Below, one piece after another: positions 21,491 to 33,735 of a stretch of DNA of 64,000 nt. This DNA comes from Branchiostoma floridae (taxonomy: Eukaryota; Chordata; Leptocardii; Amphioxiformes; Branchiostomatidae). The stretch is from assembly GCF_000003815.2 (NCBI RefSeq), contig NC_049997.1, positions 12,333,106-12,397,105 on the forward strand, given 5' to 3'. The translations under genes were made by a program, and so were the position numbers. Numbering within the stretch: position 1 is the stretch's first letter; each line of letters starts with the position of its first letter. Under the pieces are notes generated by a model that was not told where the DNA came from, made no database searches, and saw nothing but the letters and a program-made list of their open reading frames with translations.

Positions 21491-22326
21491 ACCCACATCC
21501 TCACAAAAGAGCTATACCAGTCACGCTTTCCATGACCCAACACACGCACACAAATCACTAACCTGTGACCGCAGGTACTATTGCACCATTTCCGGTAAAA
21601 TAACACACCAACTAGAAGTCACACCAACTACCCGTCTATACATCAACAGAAGGAAAACAAAGGAAGGATATCATTATGACGCAATAAATTTCGAACACAA
21701 TTGCAATGACATATGTACGTCCCTTTTGACGTTCTTTAGAACAATGCCCGGATCGCACGGCGTTGTCTTTCTCTGCAACGTAAACAGACAATGCCTCAGG
21801 TTTACGTGTAGCCAAACTTTTGGGTGCAATTTGGGTAGCTTTACTTTACTTTTGTCGATGAATCGAAATCCCCGATGGCGAACAAAGTATGATTTGGGTC
21901 ATCAGGTCGCATTACACCAAAAGCGAACATAGAAGGCATGATTTGGGTCATCAGGTCACAAGGCCGTCTTACCATTTGCGCGGACTAATTCACCGTCTTC
22001 TCCCCAGCCGCAAAATTCAACACAACACAACAAACATCGCCATCCAAATTAAAACGGACATAGTCTTACAACATTTACAACAATTGCGCACTCCATCACA
22101 TACAATCAACAATCTAGTACACCCCACAACAACACGAACTACTTCGTGCCCGAACTACATATGTCATCCAGCTAGAACATTACGTTACACGGTCAGTTTA
22201 TTAGAAGAAAATGATTTGTTTTCCCTCGAATTATCATTATTCCTCCTTGTTTGTCTTGTCGGCGGGATACGCTCGGCATGGCATTGTCTTGCGCACCTCG
22301 TGTGGGCTGGGGGATGGCGTGCTCCC

Positions 22327-22385
22327 ATTGGCTAGTTGTGGCGGCGGCCAAGACTCCTCGTAGGTCCGCAGGGCGAATATTAAAG
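22327..22385 (+). promoter_or_regulatory. H4 promoter (unit B)
   Basis: Same inverted CCAAT, GGTCCG (22363-22368) and ATATTAAAG arrangement as in unit A. Confidence 0.6.
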
Positions 22386-22391
22386 CGCTGA

Positions 22392-22922
<531 letters not shown>

Positions 22923-23106
22923 TGACTTTTATAACAATACACAAATGATGATAAAGAACAATTGAATGAATGAATGAATGAATTCCTATATTGCTGAGCT
23001 TAAGAACAGACCTCAACACATGTATATGAAGGTATCACGGGTCTAGTCAAACATAGTATCGAATAAAGACAAAGTCACCTCCGTTCTATATATTGATACT
23101 TTTGTG

Positions 23107-23192
23107 CGTCGTTAGTTGCCGAGAAATGCGTTTGAGTGAGACACAAGCGCGTCGTTAGTTGCCGAGAAATGCGTTTGAGTGAGACACAAGCG
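23107..23192 (+). repeat. 43-bp tandem duplication upstream of H1 (unit B)
   Basis: Two exact 43-bp copies (23107-23149 and 23150-23192) of a segment that is single in units A and D. Just upstream, a 45-bp segment present in units A and D is missing after GACAAAGTCA. Confidence 0.9.
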
Positions 23193-23483
23193 TACATATG
23201 TGTGTTCTCTATGAAATTCGAGTTTACGTGTTAGAAATTCATAAAAGTCACCCATTCCTAATTTCCTTTGCAAACTGGATAAGCCGTTGAACGTGGTCGA
23301 ACGTCCCCGCTCACTTCCGAAGCGTGCTTACCGAAAAGATGTCAAATATCTCAAGATCTAAATACCACCGGCCAGCCGCTACCATGAAATTAGTAAGTGG
23401 AACATGTGCTTCTGTACGGAAACCGGTCCAATGTTGTGTTTGATGGCCGGGAAAGGAGAAATTTCACCGTAAAGTTAGAAAAG

Positions 23484-23491
23484 AAACACAA
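23484..23491 (+). promoter_or_regulatory. H1 box (unit B)
   Basis: AAACACAA, same distance from H1 as in unit A. Confidence 0.6.
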
Positions 23492-23626
23492 ATTTCGCCG
23501 GTACGGACAATAGGACACAGACAAGCTGTCGTGTTTCCGATCACGTCCGCACCGTGACTACTTGTACGCCAGCTTGACAAGATGTCGGGTTCATTTGCAC
23601 GTCTATCGGAGACTTGTCACGCCAGC

Positions 23627-24202
23627 ATGTCCGCCGCAGCATCGTCCCCCAAGAAAGCCAGCAAGCCCAAGAAGGCTCCTGCGGCTCACCCGCCCACCAC
23701 CGCCATGATCACGGCGGCTGTGGAATCACTCAAGGACCGCACGGGTTCTTCGGTGCCGGCCATCAAGAAGTACATCGCCGCCAACTACAAGTTCGACGTG
23801 GACAAGAAGTCTCACTTCATCAAGCGGGCCCTGAAAGCCTTGGTGGAGAAGGATACCCTGGTCCAGGTGAAAGGAACAGGGGCGTCGGGATCCTTCAAAA
23901 TCAACGTGGCAGCCAAGAAGGCCGCCGAGAAGGCCGCCAAGAAGACTACCAAGAAGCCGGTCAAGAAACCCGTGGCCAAGAAGGCCGCCAAACCCAAGAC
24001 CACCAAGCCTAAAAAGCCCAAGGCTAAGAAGGCTACCACCCCCAAGAAGTCTACCAAGAAGCCAGCGGCCAAGAAGTCTACCAAGAAGACTCCGGCAAAG
24101 AAACCTGCTGCCAAGAAAGCTGCCACCAAAAAGACCCCGGTAAAGAAGGCCGCCAAGAAGACGGCGCCCGCCAAGAAGGCGACCAAGCCCAAGAAGAAGT
24201 AG
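23627..24202 (+). CDS. Linker histone H1 (unit B)
   Basis: Encodes the same 191-residue protein as unit A (or 206 residues from the upstream ATG at 23582). Intact, with globular domain and lysine-rich tail. Its upstream spacer carries the 43-bp duplication and 45-bp deletion, both well away from the H1 box. Confidence 0.9.
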   Translation: MSAAASSPKKASKPKKAPAAHPPTTAMITAAVESLKDRTGSSVPAIKKYIAANYKFDVDKKSHFIKRALKALVEKDTLVQVKGTGASGSFKINVAAKKAAEKAAKKTTKKPVKKPVAKKAAKPKTTKPKKPKAKKATTPKKSTKKPAAKKSTKKTPAKKPAAKKAATKKTPVKKAAKKTAPAKKATKPKKK

Positions 24203-24233
24203 AGACCTGACCGTCACATTTTCTGCAAACCCC

Positions 24234-24249
24234 GGCCCTTTTCAGGGCC
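24234..24249 (+). terminator. Histone 3' stem-loop (H1, unit B)
   Basis: GGCCCTTTTCAGGGCC plus ACCCA. Confidence 0.95.
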
Positions 24250-24611
24250 ACCCACATCCTCTCAAAAGAACTATGTCAATCACGTCTCAAAGTTATACTT
24301 TTTCCACACGAATACACGCTATCCCGCCAAATAATTGATAATGAACGAAATATAAGATACAATGTAAGATCCTCCCTCCCACACACATACACACATACAC
24401 GGACGATGGTGAGGGAAGACCTTTATTGTAGATACATACAACAACCAGACGACAAATGACACATTAGATACGTGAAATGTATTAAATATCTACAAAAACT
24501 AACGAATGAATGAACACACGCGCACACGCTATCAGAATATTGTTACAGAAGACGTCGCCGATATTGACGATATTCATTTATCAACCCAAAACTTGACTGT
24601 GCAGAAATGTG

Positions 24612-24711
24612 NNNNNNNNNNNNNNNNNNNNNNNNNNNNNNNNNNNNNNNNNNNNNNNNNNNNNNNNNNNNNNNNNNNNNNNNNNNNNNNNNNNNNNNNN
24701 NNNNNNNNNNN
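24612..24711. other. Assembly gap (100 N)
   Basis: Exactly 100 N, a conventional unknown-size gap. It cuts the H1-H3 spacer after GCAGAAATGTG. Confidence 1.
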
Positions 24712-25714
24712 TTTTGTACCTTTCGAAAGTGCTCCCAGAAAGTTTTCCTTGTAAAAAATTTGTGTTTCTCAGAATCCAAAAGCAGAAAATCCACTTTATC
24801 AATTTCCAGTCTTTTCTTGAATAGTTTTTGTACAAAAAGTGGGATATTTGTTTTCTTACAAGAAAATTGAAGATGAAAGAGAATCGATCTTCATACGTAC
24901 AGATATTGCCCCAAACTACTGTATGCAGTAGTTAAATATTGATCATACTTGTGATGATTGAAGACCGAGAATTCTTTCCCATGGCAAGCAATTTTTCACA
25001 GAAAAGAACATAGTCAAAAATTATGAAACTCACACCACAAAGTAGTCTATTCCCCAACTTTTGCAACGGTAACGTTAATGTAAAATTGCAGTTAATCATA
25101 CAAGAGCCGAGTGTAATTTCGATATCTGATATTAGTACCCTCGCGACCAGGTTAAAATGATCCTGTATAAGTCACGGATTGGTTAAAAATGATTTTCCTC
25201 AGATGAGAATTTATCTGTAAGGCACGGGAGATAGCGTAAGATGGGATTAGATTAGACACCTGAATGCGTCAGCGCATCTTCTTGCGTCGACGCACACGTC
25301 TGAGAAAGACGAAAAATCACGAGGATCTTCCGTTCGCACGTCAACTGCGCAGCGGGAAAGAAGCGAAGTTTTAATGAAAGTCTTGAATAAAAGATGCGTT
25401 TTTCCGAAGGTGGTTTTACTCACTGTCTGTGACGAGAAGACAGCCAATAAGCGTTTTCCGGCACCGAAGGGGAAGATTCATGCTTGACATTTGCAAGTTT
25501 CGCGTGACTATAACTTTGAAGCACTACTAGTAGTTTATTCATTTCGTTCTTGAAATGTTCCAAAAGATACCAATGCACCAATGTGCAAAAAAGAAGGAAT
25601 GAAGGATGTAAGAGATATAGTGTTCAAATGAATAAGCATTAAGATTGCTGAAAAGTGTTGTTTGCAGATAAAAAATATTGAAAACGATATAAGAAATGAA
25701 GGGCGAAAAGGATC

Positions 25715-25867
25715 ACTAACTCATTCACTCATCCACTCACTCATTCACTCATTCACTCACTCACTCACTCACTCACTCACTCAATCAATCAATCAATCAA
25801 ACTCACTCTCACTCACTCACTCAATCAATCTCACTCACTCTCACTCACTCGCTCGGTCACTCACACA

Positions 25868-25930
<63 letters not shown>

Positions 25931-26397
25931 TCTCACTCTAGATCTCACTCACTGTCACTCACTCACTTACTCATGCACTCACTCATTCACTCAATCACTC
26001 ACTCAATCACTCACTCACACACTCACACACTCACTCACCCACTCACTCACTCACTCACTCACTAACTCTCACACACTCACTCTCACTCATTCACTCTCAC
26101 TCATTTACTCTCTCACACACTCACACACACACACACACACGTACAATCACTCTCACTCATTTTGGATCTCACTCACTCACTCACTCACTCACTCACTCAC
26201 TCACACACACACACTCACTCTCACTCACTCACTCTCACTCATTTACTCACTCACACACTCACACACACACACACACGTACAGTCACTCTCACTCATTTTG
26301 GATCTCACTCACTCACTCACTCACTCACTCACTCACTTACTCACACACACACACTCACTCTCACTCACTCACTCTCACCCATTTACTCACTCACACA

Positions 26398-26430
<33 letters not shown>

Positions 26431-26525
26431 ACAGTCACTCTCACTCATTTTGGATCTCACTCACTCACTCACTCACTCACTCACTCACTCACTCACTCAC
26501 TCGCTCGCTCACTCACCCACTCCTC
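25715..26525. repeat. TCAC / CA satellite with higher-order units
   Basis: (TCAC)n and (CA)n tracts are organised into larger repeats of about 136-150 bp. Each has a CA run, then GTACA, CTCTCACTCATTTTGGATC and a TCAC run. GTACA landmarks fall at 26141, 26277 and 26427. Long open frames here are low-complexity artefacts. Confidence 0.9.
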
Positions 26526-27293
26526 CCTATTTTCTGCATCATGCCACAGTTTTCACGATGACCGCAAACGCCATACATTTTCTGTAGCCAATTCTCATAC
26601 ATTTTCATCGATCACACAGAAGAAGCGTTTTTGGTCCCGCCTATAAGTGCTGACTCCGTTATTCCACACCAAGGCCCTTCCTTTAATCATAGCGTCTGCG
26701 GGCGCCATCTCTCAGGCGCCACCGCCATTGACTCAGTTTCAAACCCGGCAATTTCCACATCAAAAGCACGTTTCGCATTACAGACAATCTTCTGGAGAGG
26801 CCCCGACATTCCGAAGGAGATAGTGTCATCAATTTTGTCTTCGTCTTAGATTCAATCGACTCATCCTTCTTTCTTTGCGAAATTGAACTGCCAAGGCTAG
26901 AGAGCCCCAATTTTATCTGGGAAATTCTCTTTGATGTACTTTATTTATGAATGCCCTCAATCGAAACTAGGCTAGGGCAAGAGGTGGGGTGGTGAAAATT
27001 AAGTACTTTTTCTTTCTTTCTTATAACCTGCTTCAGTGACCAATAGCCACTGTACAAATTACATTTCCCTACCTTATCTACTTACATGTACGTACTATAG
27101 AAAAATTCATACTCATATTGCAGCGAGACAAACCTCACATCGAACAATATATATTTTTTTTGTTATTTTGCCGTAAGGCCATTAAAAAGTTCGCCCAAAA
27201 AAGTTGCCATTTTTTAAGCTTATTAGTCAGCAAGGTTGAACAGATGACAAAACACACATAGTATGGTTTATATACAGAACAGAAGGATTGATG

Positions 27294-27441
27294 TGTTCAA
27301 AATTCGTATTCAAGTCCCAGAGCTATCGTAGAGTGGAATTTGTTATCACCAAGCACAGTAGGGGCATCTTCTCTGGATAGTTTTAAAGAACGCTTGCAGA
27401 TAGATGTGCAAAAGTTAGGTGTGACGGGTCCTTCAGTGTAA
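27294..27441 (+). pseudogene. Non-LTR retrotransposon (LINE) ORF2 C-terminal remnant
   Basis: Reads SPRAIVEWNLLSPSTV, then SSLDSFKERLQ and a stop. This matches the PRxxxxWN...LxxFKxxL ending found in many animal non-LTR reverse transcriptase proteins (jockey/CR1/L2-like). The upstream frame is broken. Clade not determinable. Confidence 0.6.
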
Positions 27442-28163
27442 TATAACCAGCAGCGAATTCATTTTTGTTCTTTCACATATTCTTCTTGGACTTTGTCTTT
27501 TGGAATCAGTATCCATTTTCCGATTTTTTTGGTCAATTTACGGTATATAGTATACATGTGATTTTTTATAGCTTTTTGGTACGATTGATAGTATGGTTGA
27601 AAACTTTTTTTTGTAAAAAAAATTGCAAAACTTTATATGTATCGTTTAGGACAATTGTTTTTATGTTCTCAAGTCATGAGTTGCCAAACCGGTAACCTAA
27701 TAGAGCAGAAATTACAGAACTTGTCAAATTTTTCTCAGCTGTTTTTCTTCTAATTTTCGTTCCACTCGAAGCATGCATGGGTAAATACTTTGTGGTGCCG
27801 TACTTAGAGATCATCCTCCTACGCAGGGACATCCAACAGCCAAACTGCCTGTCTGGATGTGCCCTGCTCTTTTAACCGTCACTCTTAGTTCCTGACCGCC
27901 CTGATATAAAAACATGAGTGAACAAGCGCTTCACCCAAGTATAAGCCATGCTGGTCACATATCTATCAACATCACCTTGCCGCTATCACACTAGCCTCTC
28001 TATTCTGTTCACGCACTCTACGGATGGCGAATTACTTCCAGTTTGATCACTCTCGTTAAGTGATGCAGTGTTCGTGACCATTATGCAAAATGCCGCCTTG
28101 GTGAAATTAGCATTCTGCTGAATCTTGTTGTTCTGATGGCGTAAACAACTTGCCCGCTACTTA

Positions 28164-28263
28164 NNNNNNNNNNNNNNNNNNNNNNNNNNNNNNNNNNNNN
28201 NNNNNNNNNNNNNNNNNNNNNNNNNNNNNNNNNNNNNNNNNNNNNNNNNNNNNNNNNNNNNNN
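28164..28263. other. Assembly gap (100 N)
   Basis: Exactly 100 N. The histone H1-H3 spacer resumes immediately after it at TCTCGTTTAAACTGC. Confidence 1.
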
Positions 28264-28410
28264 TCTCGTTTAAACTGCTATCACTTGTAATCTCCCATTG
28301 TAGCCAATAGCCATTCTTTAGTGTTCAAGTTCCTTGCCACATTCTTCGGCAGGAGCCCAAACCGTGCCGAGCTTGCTGCAAAAAACGGATCCTAGAGTCA
28401 AGAAAACTGA

Positions 28411-28506
28411 CCAATGGCAAGGTCTGATTTGGGCAAGAGAACCAATCAGACGTCAGAGTGGCGTCCAATTGAAATCTGCGGACATCTAATTAGCGGGTCT
28501 TATAAA
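28411..28506 (+). promoter_or_regulatory. H3 promoter (unit C)
   Basis: Same CCAAT set as at 20163, with TATAAA at 28501-28506. Confidence 0.8.
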
Positions 28507-28558
28507 TTCACACTCCGCCGTGCGCCGACTACTTTCATTGTCTTGCACTTGAGCGTAG

Positions 28559-28981
<423 letters not shown>

Positions 28982-29009
28982 GGAGGATCAGAACAAGATC
29001 GACAACCCC

Positions 29010-29025
29010 GGCCCTTTTCAGGGCC
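29010..29025 (+). terminator. Histone 3' stem-loop (H3, unit C)
   Basis: GGCCCTTTTCAGGGCC plus ACCTA. Confidence 0.95.
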
Positions 29026-29491
29026 ACCTACATATCCCAGAAAGATTTATATCGTTCGCGTTTCTTGCAACATTTGAATCAGAATCCCTGTTACACAAAG
29101 TTTACACGTTTGCCCCCCTTCCCCCTCATACTTGCACACACAAACCAATCAGCCGACAGGGGATTAAATCAGTACTTGTGAAATAATAAGACTCCCAGCC
29201 CCAAACAACCTAGAAATCAAATAAAACAAAAAAGAAACTTGTTTTCCACGTTTTAACCATGCGTTTCTGACCGCGAAAATACAACGCACGCTCTCCACGT
29301 GTTTTATCTATCGTTTTCTCTGACCACGCGTACATATAATGTAGAGGTATGTCAGCTAGCAGGAAGCGACACACTTGTAAGGAAGACTATACTGCGGTCA
29401 TTTCTGACGCGATACGGCAACCATTCTTGCTCACAAATGTCATGCTCAAGGTTGTCTGTCAGGAATATAGAAAAGATACAGATTTGTCTAG

Positions 29492-29698
<207 letters not shown>

Positions 29699-29722
29699 AC
29701 CTACGGCACAAGCTATAACCCC

Positions 29723-29738
29723 GGCCTTTTTCAAGGCC
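29723..29738 (+). terminator. Histone 3' stem-loop on H2B fragment (unit C)
   Basis: GGCCTTTTTCAAGGCC plus ACCCA. Confidence 0.9.
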
Positions 29739-30751
29739 ACCCACATCCTCACAAAAGAGCTATACCAGTCACGCTTTCCATGACCCAACACACGCACACA
29801 AATCACTAACCTGTGACCGCAGGTACTATTGCACCATTTCCGGTAAAATAACACACCAACTAGAAGTCACACCAACTACCCGTCTATACATCAACAGAAG
29901 GAAAACAAAGGAAGGATATCATTATGACGCAATAAATTTCGAACACAATTGCAATGACATATGTACGTCCCTTTTGACGTTCTTTAGAACAATGCCCGGA
30001 TCGCACGGCGTTGTCTTTCTCTGCAACGTAAACAGACAATGCCTCAGGTTTACGTGTAGCCAAACTTTTGGGTGCAATTTGGGTAGCTTTACTTTACTTT
30101 TGTCGATGAATCGAAATCCCCGATGGCGAACAAAGTATGATTTGGGTCATCAGGTCGCATTACACCAAAAGCGAACATAGAAGGCATGATTTGGGTCATC
30201 AGGTCACAAGGCCGTCTTACCATTTGCGCGGACTAATTCACCGTCTTCTCCCCAGCCGCAAAATTCAACACAACACAACAAACATCGCCATCCAAATTAA
30301 AACGGACATAGTCTTACAACATTTACAACAATTGCGCACTCCATCACATACAATCAACAATCTAGTACACCCCACAACAACACGAACTACTTCGTGCCCG
30401 AACTACATATGTCCACGGGGGTCGGGGATGAATACTGTGTTCTGCGACCGATGGGTCAAATTGACTTTGCCAAAGGTGAGATTCTTAACCTTTGGGAAAG
30501 TTAGGGTTAGGGTATCGGTACGGAGTTTTCTTACGAGTGGAAATGATCGCTTGATTGTGCTCATCACTCAGTGTGGATGGGCTTGATTCTAAATGACAGG
30601 CATGATTTAGGGTAATGATTTTCAGGTTTATTCATCGTTACAATCTTTCCGAAATTGCAAATATCGTAACGTAATATGCATCTGTAAAAGTTAATACGCC
30701 TATTCGTCGAGAAACTCAATTCACAAAGTTGCTCACAGAAACACCCGAAAA

Positions 30752-30794
30752 TAACGCACGTTTTATCTTAATTATTAAGATAAAACGTGCGTTA
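30752..30794. repeat. Perfect 43-bp palindrome (21-bp arms, 1-nt centre)
   Basis: Arms 30752-30772 and 30774-30794 are exact reverse complements around T at 30773. The arm begins TAACGCACGTTTTATC. No coding context. Confidence 0.95.
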
Positions 30795-31598
30795 ATACGT
30801 GTAGTTAGCTAGTCTATATTAAAGAGGCAATCATGGCTAGGGTTTACGGAAAAGGCTGGTCTGTCTACCTGGTCTGGCTACCAAAACTGTGGGGAGGAAT
30901 CCAAAGCCCTATAATATTACGCACTGTAATTTGACATCCCAAGGAAGTCAAATGAGTTTTTTCGCTTGCATTCTCATGGAACTTTCTCACACAAGGAGGG
31001 GGTCCAAAATCCGGTAACTTAACAACCAAGCAATCTTTGCACATTTTGAAGTGTCCCATGCAAACAAAGTAACGCAAAACCTATACAGACCTACAATATT
31101 CTATAGTTACTACTAACCAAACCACGCCTTCTTGTTTGAATATAGTGAGTTTCAAGGTGTACCTCTCACAGTGAAATCAACTTGATTACTTTTTCACCTT
31201 CGGCTTCCTTGATTCCCTTTCCAACCTTGTTTTTGACGACAGACATAACTTCATGTTTTTTTTTAGTTGGAAGGGAGCAATTCTCTTGAATTGGTTGACT
31301 AATTTCATTGTGTTAAACATGCATTTATAGGTGAGAGTAAAGATGGCGGTGTTTAGGTCCAATTATCCAACTACATGTACATTGTATGAAGGCAAAGACA
31401 CAGCGTACTCTATAGGTAGTTGTATTTCATTAGGAATTGTAATAAATGTTCTTCCAATCCGTAGTGTTGTCTTTTCACATTTTGTATTTTACAAAGAGTA
31501 ATTCAAGATTAGACCACAGCAAGTAGATGACATCCTCTGCAGACTGCAAAAATTTGTGTAACAGTGGTGTTCAAGGACTGCTTAACCGAACGGCTTAA

Positions 31599-31670
31599 GC
31601 CTTTTGGTCGAACGGTTGGTTTGCACATTCGATTTGTGATCTGCCAGCCCGGGTTCAATCCCAGGTGGCG
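31599..31670 (+). mobile_element. tRNA-derived SINE head (tRNA-like)
   Basis: Has an A-box-like TGGTCGAACGGTTGG (31605-31619), a perfect B box GGTTCAATCCC (31652-31662) and an anticodon-like hairpin (CACA, loop TTCGATT, TGTG). The acceptor ends (GCCTTTT versus GGTGGCGGC) do not pair well, so this is a SINE head or tRNA relic rather than a working tRNA gene. Confidence 0.5.
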
Positions 31671-32566
31671 GCATGTTGTTTCTTTCTGTTCTACTCGCCC
31701 CTCTGGTTGTTTAATGTGCTAGGATTCCCTAAATATTATAACCTACAAAAATTAGACTTCACGGCATACTCGCAACATCAGTGGCATGATGGCATCAGAT
31801 ATTTGCTCCTTGAATGTTGGTATGGAATGGAATAGAATAGAGTTGCTTCATCTTATTACATAGAGAAGTGCCCCAAAATTGACTTTGACAGTTGAACTTC
31901 TACAACCCTGACTTGGGCTAATATTGCTTAGGTTGCCTTTAATCATGAGAAAGGCAGGTAAGCTTTTACCTGTACCTAGCAGCATAGTTGGCATCACTTT
32001 AACTAAAGGGGATAAAGATAAGAAAAATCTGTTTGTATCACTAGAAGTCTTTTAATTCCATCATTGATGTAACTGACAAGTTGAACAGCTCTGCAGAAAA
32101 CCCATCAGAAAAGTGGTTCACCTATACTACAAACATACAAACAGTTGGCACTGTATATAATGAAAGATTCCCTATTCATTATTGGATCATAAAATATTTC
32201 TGAACATATCTAGTCTTATCTAAATGCTTATTTTCTATGATTAATAAATAACACCCCATTTCCAGTAGAGGCTGCAACCAAATATGTGGCCGCTGAGTGA
32301 CCAAAGATTTGACAGATAATGCTGAACAAATTTTCATAGATAGCAAACAGCATTAGCATTAGATTCCAACTACAAATCAAAAGTAGTACAAATCCAACTT
32401 TACCTGCTGTACAGTCACCAAGTGATCACCATCTAGTGAAAAGAAACTCTTAACCCTTAAACTGTCAAGCCCGGATATGGCCGGCACACATATACATGCC
32501 CTATGATCAGCGGCTAATCCTGGCACTGATAGCATTTTATAGGGCTGAAACTCTGGCAGTTAAAGG

Positions 32567-33493
32567 CTCGTTCTCATTTAAATGTCGAAAATGCTGTCGC
32601 CTGTCTTTAAGACTTGATATAGAGCAAATCGCAGGCATCATAACTGTTTTATTTTTTATTTTTCCACAACCCCTGTAATGTTTTACAAAAGATGCATTAC
32701 AACATTCGTATTGGTTGATGTCTTGTAAGAAATTACAGCCACGAGTAGGATTCCAACCCCTAAAAAACGGCTGTCGCCTGAAAATACACAGAGAGTTCAA
32801 ACAGTAGCCAAAAATGTAGTAATGCAGTTCCCAGACTGAATGTTTGACAGGTGAAGCCAGGTAGCCGGGCCCTCTGACTGATTATGTCATGTCGCTCCCT
32901 TCACTGATTTTCGAGTCTATGTAACGTGATTTATGCCTGTCGCCAAATTCTGTAACAAACGTTACCACCTCTAGTTAGACAGTTGCGGCATTTTTGTTAG
33001 CCACGTTTAAAACAAGAAATTACCATTTTTGTGACGCTGTACAGTTTTTTTGCCTTTCTAAAGAAACAAGAAAGGGTTGTTGACTGTCATTTGTATCCCA
33101 CCTTGCTTAACAAAATGTTGTACAGAAATGACTGTAACAAGCGTTACCATTGTTCGATGCTGTCTAACCTTTTTCTTGACCTGGTGTAAAAAAAGCTGCC
33201 CACTTTTTAAATGTCCCTATTGACGTCCACTTATAGCTAAATGATGTAGTCAATAAGGCAAGTCCTTTCGAAGAAAACAGGGTAAAGTCTACTGTTGTAA
33301 CAAACGTTACCGGTAACGTTTGTTACCTGCCCTGTAATGCATTACCAATGGGACCGAAAATAATAAGTTGCCATTTTTTGGCTATGGTTAAAAGAGGGAT
33401 TTTCCTAAACAACCAGGTAGTTTTCGCCGAAAATAAAGCCGATTTATTTTTCGACCAAAAAAACGCCATTTTCGACATTTCAATGAGAACGAG
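32567..33493. mobile_element. Non-autonomous DNA transposon, 27-bp terminal inverted repeats
   Basis: The ends begin CTCGTTCTCATTTAAATG on the left, and the right end is its reverse complement with one mismatch over 27 bp (33467-33493). It is flanked by TTAAAGG on both sides. Duplication copy 1 reads straight across the site, which proves insertion. The interior holds several GTAACAAACGTTACC-type motifs and no transposase. Superfamily unassigned; a 7-8 bp target duplication would suit a hAT- or Mutator-like relative. Confidence 0.8.
33297..33326. repeat. Perfect 30-bp palindrome within the transposon
   Basis: GTAACAAACGTTACC followed directly by its exact reverse complement. Near-copies of the half-site occur at about 32951 and 33134. 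Confidence 0.95.
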
Positions 33494-33560
33494 TTTAAAG
33501 GGTTTTAAGAAAGAAGTACACTACTCTTTGACAACTCATTGTTGTCTTTATCAACCACAG

Positions 33561-33735
33561 AGATCCAAATGACTATTCCGGTGCAGCCCGCGTGCGTGAC
33601 TCTGCGGATTGGCCACGGTACAAGCCTTCATCTAAAGCCTACATGAAGCTTGACCTGACATCATCCTCTGACGCTGACATCAGGGGAGACCGGATGAAGT
33701 TTTGGACTGAGGTCATGGGGGAGGACAAAAATTAA
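33561..33735 (+). pseudogene. Duplicated esterase last exon, shortened
   Basis: After a CCACAG splice acceptor it reads DPNDYSGAARVRDSADWPRYKP, closely matching the last exon of the esterase at 13933. A small deletion after MKFW and a TAA at 33733-33735 end the frame at GEDKN, so the hydrophobic C-terminal run of the parent is lost; the homologous DNA continues untranslated. No upstream esterase exons accompany it, because the homology starts in the last intron. Either a dead fragment or an alternative last exon. Confidence 0.8.

Larger units (their letters stand above)
24712..28163. other. Foreign contig inside the histone array
   Basis: 3.45 kb with no histone sequence, bounded on both sides by 100-N gaps. 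It holds a large TCAC/CA satellite (25715-26525), a LINE 3' remnant (27294-27441) and otherwise AT-rich DNA with no recognised gene. It is probably misplaced, because the histone sequence on the two sides is exactly continuous without it. Confidence 0.85.
30414..31716. other. Gene-free flank of histone cluster 1
   Basis: Begins where the histone spacer breaks off. Contains a two-copy TTAGGG string (about 30504-30516), a long palindrome (30752-30794) and a tRNA-derived repeat (31599-31670). No coding exon recognised. Confidence 0.6.

Noticed and set aside
25662-26587. Ser/Thr/His-rich open frames of 140-300 codons
   Set aside because: They are translations of TCAC and CA repeats, which lack stop codons by composition.
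30500-30520. TTAGGG repeats
   Set aside because: Only two adjacent copies; not evidence of a telomere or interstitial telomeric array.
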